The notes under the pieces: generated by a model
Told to the model about the DNA's origin: nothing
Seen by the model: only the letters and a program-made list of their open reading frames with translations
Databases searched by the model: none
Shown: piece by piece, positions 1-7,309 of the stretch
How positions within the stretch are numbered: position 1 is the stretch's first letter
Layout of the letters: every line of letters starts with the position of its first letter
Program-made: the position numbers and the translations under genes
Assembly (NCBI RefSeq): GCF_005577435.1
Contig: NZ_CP040396.1
Coordinates: 4,047,001-4,111,000 of the forward strand
DNA length: 64,000 nucleotides
Source of the DNA: Paenibacillus algicola
GTDB lineage: Bacteria; Bacillota; Bacilli; Paenibacillales; Paenibacillaceae
Direction of reading: 5' to 3'

Positions 1-349
1 CGTTGGTGCCGGTAAGATTAAATTCGATGCTTTTGAGGCGGGCGCTGGAACGGATGCCGGCGGTTCTTAGCTGCAATACCAGCTGATCGGCTTCGTCCCC
101 TTCCGGCAAAGCATCATAGGAGCTTAACAGCTCCTGATCCTGGCTGTCGGCAGCGCCCTTCAGCTCGTCTACTTTCCGCTGGAGGAGCGTTTTTTCATCA
201 GATACCCGGGCGATTTCAGCTTCCTGCTCCTCCATCGTGTCAATCGTCGGCTGTAAGCCCAGCAAATAAAAGCCCAACAGCACGACAAAAAGCAGCAGCA
301 CTCCCATCACAACCGGTGAGCGGTATTTATTCAGCAGTTCCACCTGCAT
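1..349 (-). CDS. pilO: PilO-like type IV pilus assembly protein (3' part beyond window)
   Basis: The first 116 codons are visible; the gene runs off the left edge. It starts with a short cytoplasmic stretch, one membrane helix (about residues 13-32, rich in V, L, F) and then a coiled coil (about 35-75) leading into a periplasm-type domain. That is the layout of PilO, the inner-membrane alignment protein that pairs with PilN. The ATG at 347-349 overlaps the end of the pilM-pilN gene by 23 bases, so translation is probably coupled. The call rests on architecture and position, because the conserved ferredoxin-like C-terminal domain lies outside the window. Confidence 0.75.
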   Translation of the reverse strand, partial: MQVELLNKYRSPVVMGVLLLFVVLLGFYLLGLQPTIDTMEEQEAEIARVSDEKTLLQRKVDELKGAADSQDQELLSSYDALPEGDEADQLVLQLRTAGIRSSARLKSIEFNLTGTN

Positions 350-1907
350 CACTCCCTTCTGCCGGGGTTAGCGTGTTAACCGTGCCCGGCGCCAGCTGGA
401 CGCGGTATCCGGCTGTATAGTAGGTTTGTCCACCGACTACAACGGAGCTGTCTGCAATGCCTTCAGAAAGCCTTGTAATCATAGCACTCTCTGTAAACGG
501 CAGGCGCCGCAGATTTAACAGATAGGCTGAGGCATCCTCCATTTTGGTCAGGTACACCGTCATATCCATCTCCGAACGGTAGGTATATCCGGTACTTTTG
601 AGAATTGCACCTTCCGGCAGCACCCGAATCAGCTCCGTCAGGATTACGACCGGACTTTCCCGATGCTCCGCAATGCCCTCCAGCACCTCCAGGCGTCCAT
701 TCTGGCTCAGGCCGCTTTGCTGCAGGGCAAGCAACTCCTGCTCTGCTGCCGCTCTCTGGTCTCTCAAGGCTTCCAGCCGGTTCTCTTGATCCCGGATTTC
801 CCCTTGATTCAGCACAAAAAACGTAACCGTAGCCGCCAGCCCCAGCACCCACAATCCCATGAGGGAAATGGCCAGGAACGGAAACAGCATGGCTTCCCGG
901 TCCTCCCGAGGAAGCAGATCCATCTGACCGCCATCTGCACGGCGAAGCGCAGTGCCCACCGCAATCCGGAAAGCATTATGCTCCTTGCTGCCCGTGACAG
1001 GCTGCTGGACTGCCGAGAAATCAAGCTCCCGGATCTGCAGCTCCGGCAAAGACCGGGCAAGCTCTGTATTCAGCTGCATTCTGGTTCGGTCAGGGCCTGT
1101 AATCAAAATCTCCTGAACTCTCGCTGATCCATCATGAAGGCTGTACTGATAGAAGTTCAGCATTCTGGAGATTTCTGCTGTGATTTCAGAAAGCTGCAGT
1201 GGAGACAGCGACGGCTGCCCTGGTGCTTGACCCGCCGAGGCGGCCGCACTTTCGAGCCAAGCCTCGTCCGATGAGAGATCCTGCAGATTCAGGGCTCTCA
1301 TAAACACCGGATTTCCACGATGGTACATATACACGTCTAGCTGACCTTTTTCCAAATGAACAAGCATCGTTTCCTGAAATTCCTCACCGAAGCCGGCAGT
1401 GACGGCTCTTGCCAGGGCTACACCCGACATTTCAAGTCCCGATACACGCAGACCTGCCTCCTCCACCACTTGAACAAAATCGCTCATGGTCTGGCGAGGG
1501 GCAGCAAAAACGAGGATATGGGTCTGGTTCTCATCCTTGGCCGTCTCGATGTAATCGTACACCGGGGTTTCAAAAGGCAGATGCAGCCCGGTTTCCACTT
1601 CCAGCTTTACCAGCTGCTCGACCTGACGCGGATTCGTGCTGGGGATGGACATTTTGCGGATAATGAGCTGAGAAGGCGGTACGGAAAGCGAAACCTCGCT
1701 TCCTTTGAGCCGTTCCTGCTTGACGAGCCCTTTTAGCTGGTTTAGCAGCGCCGAGCGGTCTGTAATCTGATTTTCTGCAATCACACCCGAAGGCAGCGGC
1801 AGAAAAAATGTTTTGTCCATCTCCCAGGTCTTCGTCTTCAGCCGGACATAACGAATGCCGGATTGTTCGATGGACAGTCCGGCCGCTTTTTGAGAAATAC
1901 CGAGCAT
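327..1907 (-). CDS. PilM-PilN fusion, type IV pilus alignment complex
   Basis: 526 residues that join two normally separate proteins. Residues 1-320 look like PilM, the actin-fold cytoplasmic protein. Residues 329-335 read MDLLPRE, which matches the conserved INLLP peptide with which PilN docks on PilM. A membrane helix (341-366), a coiled coil (368-400) and a PilN-type outer domain follow. In most bacteria PilM grips the PilN peptide as a separate protein; here the peptide is covalently attached. The start is supported by AGGAGG nine bases upstream. It follows the prepilin peptidase gene by 13 bases and overlaps pilO. No internal start or frameshift is apparent, so I read it as a true fusion. 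Confidence 0.85.
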   Translation of the reverse strand: MLGISQKAAGLSIEQSGIRYVRLKTKTWEMDKTFFLPLPSGVIAENQITDRSALLNQLKGLVKQERLKGSEVSLSVPPSQLIIRKMSIPSTNPRQVEQLVKLEVETGLHLPFETPVYDYIETAKDENQTHILVFAAPRQTMSDFVQVVEEAGLRVSGLEMSGVALARAVTAGFGEEFQETMLVHLEKGQLDVYMYHRGNPVFMRALNLQDLSSDEAWLESAAASAGQAPGQPSLSPLQLSEITAEISRMLNFYQYSLHDGSARVQEILITGPDRTRMQLNTELARSLPELQIRELDFSAVQQPVTGSKEHNAFRIAVGTALRRADGGQMDLLPREDREAMLFPFLAISLMGLWVLGLAATVTFFVLNQGEIRDQENRLEALRDQRAAAEQELLALQQSGLSQNGRLEVLEGIAEHRESPVVILTELIRVLPEGAILKSTGYTYRSEMDMTVYLTKMEDASAYLLNLRRLPFTESAMITRLSEGIADSSVVVGGQTYYTAGYRVQLAPGTVNTLTPAEGSDAGGTAE

Positions 1908-1920
1908 GCGTTTGTTCCTC

Positions 1921-2670
1921 CTAACCGATGAGCGAGAGATACCCGCTAATGATCTGTGAGCCGTAGCCCCATGTCAGCAGTGTTCCTGCTGCAAGACAAG
2001 GTGCGAAGGGGATGGGCTGCCTGCGCCCGATGCTGCCGGCCAGCCGCAATCCACCTCCGATGAGCGTCCCCAGCAGGCATGCTGCCAAAAAAGCCAATAT
2101 CACACCGGGAAATCCGATCACTCCGCCAAACAATGCGAACAGCTTGGCATCGCCCATCCCCATGCCGCCCAGCAGTACCAGCACCAGAAGAATACCGCCG
2201 CCGGCCACCACCCCCAGAACGTGGCTCCACCATGGCTGATCCGTTACGCTGAAGGTCATCGCCGCGAGCAGCGGCAGGAATGCTAATAGCACCTTGTTCG
2301 GTACCAGCATGCTGTGCAAATCCGAGATCGTCACGATAACCGCAAGGCTTGCCAGCAGCAGTCCCAGCATCCCTTCACCACTTAAGCCAAACCGCAGGTA
2401 TGTCCACACAAACAACAGTCCTGTCGCGGCTTCTCCCAACGGGTATAGCCAGGATACCGGTACTCCGCAGTGTCGGCAGCGCCCTTTGGCCAGCAGCCAG
2501 CTGAACACGGGAATCAGGTCCCGTGTACGCAGCCTTGTTCCGCAGCTCCCGCACCGCGAAGGGGGATGAATGACAGATTGCCCGGCAGGAACCCGCAGGG
2601 CAACGACATTGTAGAACGAACCCAGGGCCAGGCCCAGCAGGAACAGGTATGTAATGATCAGGGTGGGCAT
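1921..2670 (-). CDS. pilD: Prepilin peptidase (A24 aspartyl protease)
   Basis: 249 residues from the ATG at 2670, which has AAGGAG about 11 bases upstream. The frame stays open a further 122 codons upstream, but that part lies in the repeat element and makes a non-protein-like extension, so I reject it. The enzyme cuts the leader of prepilins at the membrane and methylates the new N-terminus. Visible are the zinc-type cysteine pairs C40/C43 and C65/C68 typical of bifunctional members, and the two catalytic aspartates D117 (TISD) and D174 (GMGD). About eight hydrophobic segments follow. It sits between pilin and pilM-N in the pilus operon and is probably the processing enzyme for the four pilin-like genes in this window. 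Confidence 0.93.
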   Translation of the reverse strand: MPTLIITYLFLLGLALGSFYNVVALRVPAGQSVIHPPSRCGSCGTRLRTRDLIPVFSWLLAKGRCRHCGVPVSWLYPLGEAATGLLFVWTYLRFGLSGEGMLGLLLASLAVIVTISDLHSMLVPNKVLLAFLPLLAAMTFSVTDQPWWSHVLGVVAGGGILLVLVLLGGMGMGDAKLFALFGGVIGFPGVILAFLAACLLGTLIGGGLRLAGSIGRRQPIPFAPCLAAGTLLTWGYGSQIISGYLSLIG

Positions 2671-2778
2671 GGGTTGGGATGCTCCTTGGTTTGGTATGGT
2701 GTGGGCGGTTGCTTTGGTTTTGGCGCTGGTGATATTGGCGCTGTTGTTAAGGCGCTGGTGGCCTGCGGCGCAGGGTTG

Positions 2779-2912
2779 CTTGGCGCTGAGGGCCTTCGGC
2801 CGCTGGTGGCCACGCTTCGTGTGCCGATGGCCTTTGGCCGCTGGTGGCCGCTTCGTGTGCGGATCGCCTCCGGCCGCTGGTGGCCGCTTCGTGTGCGGAT
2901 CGCTCTTCCGAC
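2779..2912. repeat. Tandem 36-bp GC-rich units, left copy
   Basis: About three and a half units with period near 36 bases; each has the word CGCTGGTGGCCGCTTCGTGT or a close variant followed by GCGGATCG or GCCGATGG. The run leads directly into the 215-bp conserved repeat. A related, more diverged tandem run stands in front of the second copy (about 3908-4065). Function is unknown. Confidence 0.8.
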
Positions 2913-3087
2913 CGCTGTTATCTTTGGATTTCCTGATAGAACTTGTAGATGGTGAAATCCAAAGATAAAGGCGGACACTTCGTTTCTCCAGTGCGATTCC
3001 GCCCCCTCCGCTGGGTATGCCCAGCAAGCCGCCCACCCCATTAGGTTGGGGGTGGGGGTAGGGCCGCCTTCGCTTGGATTAGCTTCG
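2873..3087. repeat. 215-bp direct repeat, copy 1
   Basis: Near-identical to 4028-4242, at a constant offset of 1155 bases; I see four substitutions and no indel. It contains a perfect 15-bp inverted repeat (arms 2918-2932 and 2954-2968, 21-base loop) and a G-rich tract at 3044-3063. There are no transposase genes nearby that would move it. A MITE, REP-like element or structured RNA are all possible. Confidence 0.9.
2918..2968. repeat. Perfect 15-bp stem-loop in repeat copy 1
   Basis: Left arm TTATCTTTGGATTTC at 2918-2932 and its exact reverse complement at 2954-2968, separated by 21 bases. There is no U-run after either arm, so it is not a typical intrinsic terminator. Confidence 0.9.
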
Positions 3088-3180
3088 GCAGACAGGGACA
3101 AGTCAAGCATCTAGCTAGACACCGTGACTTTGATGCTTGAGGTAGCAGGCTTGTATCTGCCTTTACTTCATCTATCTACC

Positions 3181-3560
3181 TCTGACGGAATATTTCTGAC
3201 GGTCCACCTCTGACGGACTTTACCTGCGTTTACTTAGTTTACTTAGTTTACTTAGTTTACTTGGTCTTACTTACTTATCTTACTTATCTTACTTATGCTT
3301 ACTATTACTTCATATAGATACCACTGCTTGATCTGCATATATCTACTCATTGCTGCCTGATCTGTGTGGATACTTTTACTTACTTTACTTACTCTGTATA
3401 CTTCCACTCTGCGTACTTCTATTTACTCTGTATACTTCTACTTACTCTATATAATTCTACTTTCTTGTGCTTACTTCTACTTACCTTTGCTTACTTATAC
3501 TAACTTCCGCTTGCCTCTGCTTACTTTTGCTTACTTCTGCCTACATTATCGGACTCTGAC
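3181..3560. repeat. Low-complexity pyrimidine-biased tract (TTACTT-type words)
   Basis: Begins with three copies of TCTGACGG, then four 9-base units of the form TTTACTTAG, then irregular runs of TTACTTATC and TACTTCTACTTAC. The strand is strongly biased to pyrimidines plus A. I see no gene in it. Confidence 0.85.
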
Positions 3561-3565
3561 TACTT

Positions 3566-3749
3566 CTAACGGTTGCTAAAGTGCCTAATTGTGCCGAATG
3601 ACAGGTAAGATAATTCTAACGGTTGTGACAACACTTATATTGTAAATTAGCGCCGATTATTGCCGAAATGTCTCAAATAACTCTTGTGGCAACCGTTAGA
3701 ATAGATGCCAGCTAAATATGAAAGGTTTAGCGCTAGTGGCAACCGTTAG
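3566..3749. repeat. Nested palindromic array with 50-bp phasing
   Basis: The 10-mer CTAACGGTTG occurs at 3566-3575 and 3616-3625. Its reverse complement occurs at 3690-3699 and 3740-3749. Both pairs are exactly 50 bases apart, so the whole is symmetric around position 3657-3658. The inner pair forms an 84-base imperfect palindrome whose arms agree for roughly 28 bases; the outer pair agrees more weakly. Confidence 0.85.
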
Positions 3750-4027
3750 CACGCAAGCGGCGGCTGATCAGTACTGAGGATCTGCGCATTGGCAATCTGA
3801 CATGCACATGTGTGCTCAGGGCATGCTATGCAAACTTACGCTAGAGTGCTAGTCGTTGATGATTGCTGTCGCTGGAGCCTGCGGCGCTGGTGATTGCCTG
3901 GCGCCGATGGTCTTTGGCCGTTGGTGGCCGCTTCGTCTGCCGATGGCCTTCGGCCACTGGTGACCGCTTCGTGTGCGGATCGCTCTTCCGGCCCCTGGTG
4001 GCCCCACTTCGTGTGCCGATGGCCTCC

Positions 4028-4242
4028 GGCGCTGGTGACCGCTTCGTGTGCGGATCGCTCTTCCGACCGCTGTTATCTTTGGATTTCCTGATAGAACTTG
4101 TAGATGGTGAAATCCAAAGATAAAGGCGGACACTTCGTTTCTCCAGTGCGATTCCGCCCCCTCCGCTGGGTGTGCCCAGCAAGCCGCCCACCCCATTAGG
4201 TCGGGGGTGGGGGTAGGGCCGCCTTCGCTTAGATTAGCTTCG
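4028..4242. repeat. 215-bp direct repeat, copy 2
   Basis: Second copy of the element at 2873-3087, with the same hairpin (arms 4073-4087 and 4109-4123) and G-rich tract (4199-4218). It ends about 20 bases beyond the stop codon of the pilin gene. Confidence 0.9.
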
Positions 4243-4263
4243 TCGGACTTGGTTGCTGAATCT

Positions 4264-4737
4264 TTAATTTGATGGAGTAGCTGGTGCTGTAGTTGTAGTA
4301 TCTACTTGAAGCACTTCATTGGCAGTATATTCTCCATCATCGCTTCCTTGTGGTGCAGGAGTAATGGAGACACTTTGAAGTTGTCCATCAGCATCAAATG
4401 TAACGGTTGCATCAGTGATAGGCTTTTTAGTGCTTGGAAGAGCAATAGTATCTTCAATATAATTACTAGTTGTCAGATCAGATAGAGACACTGTTGTTGT
4501 GTTTGCGAAATCCCCCGCCTTCTCACCAATCACATACAACCGTGCTGCGTCATACAGCTGGCGCGCGGTGGCTACGTCGGAGTCTTCCTTGGAGTTGTCG
4601 ATAATGTTGCCGATGAGCGGAATAGCGATAACGGCGATGATGCCCAGGATGACGATAACGGCGAGGAGCTCGATCAGGGTGAAGCCTTTTTCGCCTTGCA
4701 GGCGAGCTTGTCTTGCTTTGAGTGCTTTGGTTAACAT
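4264..4737 (-). CDS. pilA: Major type IV pilin (prepilin)
   Basis: 157 residues. An 18-residue basic leader ends in G18, followed by FTLIELLAV: cleavage after G18, and the essential glutamate at mature position 5 (E23). The next 22 residues form the hydrophobic assembly helix. The mature protein of 139 residues has a Thr-rich C-terminal tail and no cysteine pair, so it lacks the disulfide loop of Gram-negative pilins. AGGAGG lies eight bases before the ATG. It lies downstream of pilC and upstream of the repeat region and pilD, and is likely the main subunit of the fibre. It could instead be a minor pilin if another major gene exists elsewhere. Confidence 0.92.
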   Translation of the reverse strand: MLTKALKARQARLQGEKGFTLIELLAVIVILGIIAVIAIPLIGNIIDNSKEDSDVATARQLYDAARLYVIGEKAGDFANTTTVSLSDLTTSNYIEDTIALPSTKKPITDATVTFDADGQLQSVSITPAPQGSDDGEYTANEVLQVDTTTTAPATPSN

Positions 4738-5031
4738 GTTACATTCCTCCTAAGAATGGTTCGTTTTATATCATGAAAATTAATCTGATATACGTGGTTA
4801 GTGAAACGCTAGTGAACGAAAACAAGGGTAACGCTGGAATCCGTGTTGTGCTCTAATGCTTCACACGGGCACAAGGCCGAGCAGGCAGATCTAGCATAGA
4901 TAGATGCGCACTGCTGTGTACAAGATGATTTACATGTGAGTCTAGTAGCTGCATCTCATAAGAACTCAACACAGCCCGCCTTCACAACCGCTTACCGGTT
5001 ACACAGCTTCAGAGTAGCCACACCTGTTTCG

Positions 5032-6237
5032 CTACAAATTACCGTACATGCTGAACATCGGGAGCATGATGGCTGCTACGATGAGGCCGACGATCCCGGC
5101 CAGAAAAGCGATGAGCAGCGGCTCCAGCAGGGATTTCAGGCGGTCGACGGTGTTCTCGACGTCCATTTCGTAGAAATCGGCGATTTTGGAGAGCATCTGG
5201 TCGAGGGCTCCGGTTTCTTCGCCGATCGCGATCATTTGGGTGACGAGCGGCGGGAATACCCAGGCCTTTTTGAGCGGCTCGGAGAGCGGCTTGCCCTGGC
5301 GCAGGGAGTCTCCCGCGCTGCGGATCGCTGCGCCGATGACGCGGTTTCCGGCAACCTCCTCAACGATGGAGAGAGACTGCAGAACCGGCACTGAGCTGGC
5401 ATAAAGCGACGCAAAGGTCCGGGTAAACTGCGCGATGGAGCCTTTTTGGTTCAGCTTGCCGAAGATCGGCATTTTGAGCTTGGCGTAATCAAGCAGGTAC
5501 GCCCCGCGCTCAGTCCGCTTAAACACCTGGTACAACACAATGAGCAGCAATAGTCCCAGCATCCAGTAATACCAGCGGTTCTGAATGCTTTCACTCAGCG
5601 CCAGCACGACCTTGGTTACGGCCGGCAGCTCCGCATTCATCGACTCGAACATGGTCACAAACTGCGGCACGATGGCCCACAGGAGATACACCACGGCGGC
5701 AATTGCCATGAGACCTACCGTAATGGGATACGTCAGCGCCGACTTGATCTTCTCTGTAGTGGCATGCTGCTTCTCGTAATACAGTGCCAGCCGGTCCAGC
5801 GTTCCCTCCAGATCACCGGATTCCTCTCCCGCCCGGATCATGCTGATAAACAGCCCCGGAAATACCTTCCGGTGCTCCTGCACCGCCTGGGAGAAGGCCA
5901 CGCCGCGAAGCAGGCTGGTGCCGACATCCATCAGCGCTTTTCGCAGCGGCTTGCTGTCCGTCTGCTCCGCCAGAATCCGGGTAGCATCCACGATGGATAC
6001 ACCGGCCCGGATCAGGGTAGCAAACTGACGGCAATAAATAATAAAATGAACGGTTTTGACGGGGTTGCCGATGTAAATCTCCATGGAGAGAATGCTTTGC
6101 CGGGTCTCCACCAGGGAAAACACCGTCAGCCCCCGTCTTCTCAGCTCCTCCATGGCAGACGGCTTGTCCGCTGCGCTCAGCTTGCCCTTCAGCATCCGTC
6201 CGTTACCTGTCTTGACCTGATACTCAAATTGCTGCAT
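5032..6237 (-). CDS. pilC: PilC inner-membrane platform protein (GspF family)
   Basis: 401 residues from the ATG at 6237, which shares its A with the TGA stop of pilT (TGATG); GGAGGTGA lies seven bases upstream, inside pilT. A longer frame to 6378 is open but overlaps pilT by 140 bases and has no ribosome site. PilC is the membrane platform on which the PilB and PilT motors act. The sequence shows the duplicated GspF domain: both halves have the FTRTFASLYAS / YCRQFATLIRAG motif followed by an EESGDLEGTLDRL or EETGALDQMLSKI motif, and three membrane helices (near 165-190, 215-240, 370-395). Length is normal for the family. Confidence 0.95.
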   Translation of the reverse strand: MQQFEYQVKTGNGRMLKGKLSAADKPSAMEELRRRGLTVFSLVETRQSILSMEIYIGNPVKTVHFIIYCRQFATLIRAGVSIVDATRILAEQTDSKPLRKALMDVGTSLLRGVAFSQAVQEHRKVFPGLFISMIRAGEESGDLEGTLDRLALYYEKQHATTEKIKSALTYPITVGLMAIAAVVYLLWAIVPQFVTMFESMNAELPAVTKVVLALSESIQNRWYYWMLGLLLLIVLYQVFKRTERGAYLLDYAKLKMPIFGKLNQKGSIAQFTRTFASLYASSVPVLQSLSIVEEVAGNRVIGAAIRSAGDSLRQGKPLSEPLKKAWVFPPLVTQMIAIGEETGALDQMLSKIADFYEMDVENTVDRLKSLLEPLLIAFLAGIVGLIVAAIMLPMFSMYGNL

Positions 6238-7295
6238 CAGCTGGTCACCTCCGTGAGATAAGCTTTTGCAGCGGCAGGATGAATCTGCCCGCTTCTTAAG
6301 TAATCTTGAATCGACATGTCCAGGGTGTGCATGCCCAGTGCCCTTCCGGTCTGCATCGTGTTCCGAATCTGGTGGCATTTATCACTGCGAATCAGGTTGG
6401 CCACCGCCGGCGTATTGATCAGAATCTCTGTTGCACACACTCTTCCCCGGCCCTCGGCTTTCGGAAACAGCCGCTGACTGATGACTCCCGCCAGCACCGA
6501 GGCCAGCTGGGAGCGAATCTGGTTCTGCTGCTCCGCCGGAAACACATCAATAATCCGCTCGATCGTACCCGGCGCGTCGCTCGTATGCAGCGTTGACAGC
6601 ACAAGATGTCCGGTTTCAGCCGCCGTGACGGCCGCGGCAATGGTTTCGGGATCGCGCATTTCACCGACCAGAATCACATCGGGGTCCTGCCGCAGCGCGG
6701 CCCTAAGACCTGTCGCGAAGCTGCGCGTGTCACTTCCGATCTCCCGCTGATCAATCAGGCAGCTGCCATGTCCGTGAAGATATTCAATGGGATCCTCCAG
6801 CGTAACGATATGCTTGCGCTCACTCTGGTTCAGCTGCTGGATCATCGCTGCCAGGGTGGACGACTTCCCGCTCCCCGTTGGACCCGTTACCAGGACCAGA
6901 CCCTGCGGGCGGCTGGCGAGCGTAGACAGCAAGGACGGCAAGCCCAGCTGTCCGAGCGTCGGAACCTCTACCGGAATTGCGCGGGCAGCAATGCTGACCC
7001 TTCCCCGCTGGCGGTAAATATTGACCCGGAAGCGAACCTCTGGATTCAGCGCATACGCGAAATCATAATCGCCTCTGTCATCAAACTCGGCATAGTGGCC
7101 GCTTCCTAACAGCTCCTGCGCCATATCCTCGGCTTCCTGAATGCCGACCGGCGGTCCGCCAATCGGCCGCAGCGCGCCGTCCACTCTCAGCATGGGCGGA
7201 GACTGCACAGACACATGAAGGTCCGAGGCTCCCGCCTGGAACGTATGCTCCAGCAGCAGGCGTATGTGCCGGAATGTGGATGTTATTTCTTCCAT
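6237..7295 (-). CDS. pilT: PilT retraction ATPase
   Basis: 352 residues. Hexameric cytoplasmic ATPase that depolymerises pili and powers twitching and DNA uptake. Walker A GPTGSGKS at 138-145, Walker B VILVGE at 207-212, the Asp box before it (LEDPIEY) and the His box STLHTSD at 234-240. The family's C-terminal AIRNLIRE-like helix is present in altered form (ANLIRSDKCHQIR, 299-311). The start has GGGGAGG seven bases upstream and lies 14 bases after the pilB stop. Its presence next to pilB argues for a retractile pilus and not a secretion-only system. Confidence 0.95.
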   Translation of the reverse strand: MEEITSTFRHIRLLLEHTFQAGASDLHVSVQSPPMLRVDGALRPIGGPPVGIQEAEDMAQELLGSGHYAEFDDRGDYDFAYALNPEVRFRVNIYRQRGRVSIAARAIPVEVPTLGQLGLPSLLSTLASRPQGLVLVTGPTGSGKSSTLAAMIQQLNQSERKHIVTLEDPIEYLHGHGSCLIDQREIGSDTRSFATGLRAALRQDPDVILVGEMRDPETIAAAVTAAETGHLVLSTLHTSDAPGTIERIIDVFPAEQQNQIRSQLASVLAGVISQRLFPKAEGRGRVCATEILINTPAVANLIRSDKCHQIRNTMQTGRALGMHTLDMSIQDYLRSGQIHPAAAKAYLTEVTS

Positions 7296-7309
7296 AAGCG
7301 CCTCCCCAG

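Larger units (their letters stand above)
2671..4263. other. 1.6-kb repeat-rich non-coding stretch
   Basis: No convincing gene lies between the prepilin peptidase and the pilin. From left to right it holds a GC-rich tandem and hairpin repeat (copy 1, ends near 3087), a low-complexity tract rich in ACTT-like words (about 3181-3560), a nested palindromic array (3566-3749), about 280 bases without visible structure up to 4027, part of which again is 36-bp-type tandem sequence, and repeat copy 2 (4028-4242). Open frames inside the two GC-rich copies are present in several phases at once, which is a property of the repeats rather than of a protein. Confidence 0.8.

Noticed and set aside
2671..3036. 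122-codon N-terminal extension of the prepilin peptidase
   Set aside because: It lies in the GC-rich repeat, reads as tandem HTKRPPAA-like units, and the same peptide recurs in the second repeat copy without a gene. A good ribosome site stands at 2670.
3566..3749. CRISPR array
   Set aside because: The 10-mer repeats are in both orientations, only four in number, too short, and no cas genes are present.
3841..4196. Minus-strand frames of about 115 codons in repeat copy 2
   Set aside because: Two frames are open at once over the same bases and both mirror copy 1; no ribosome site and no protein-like composition.
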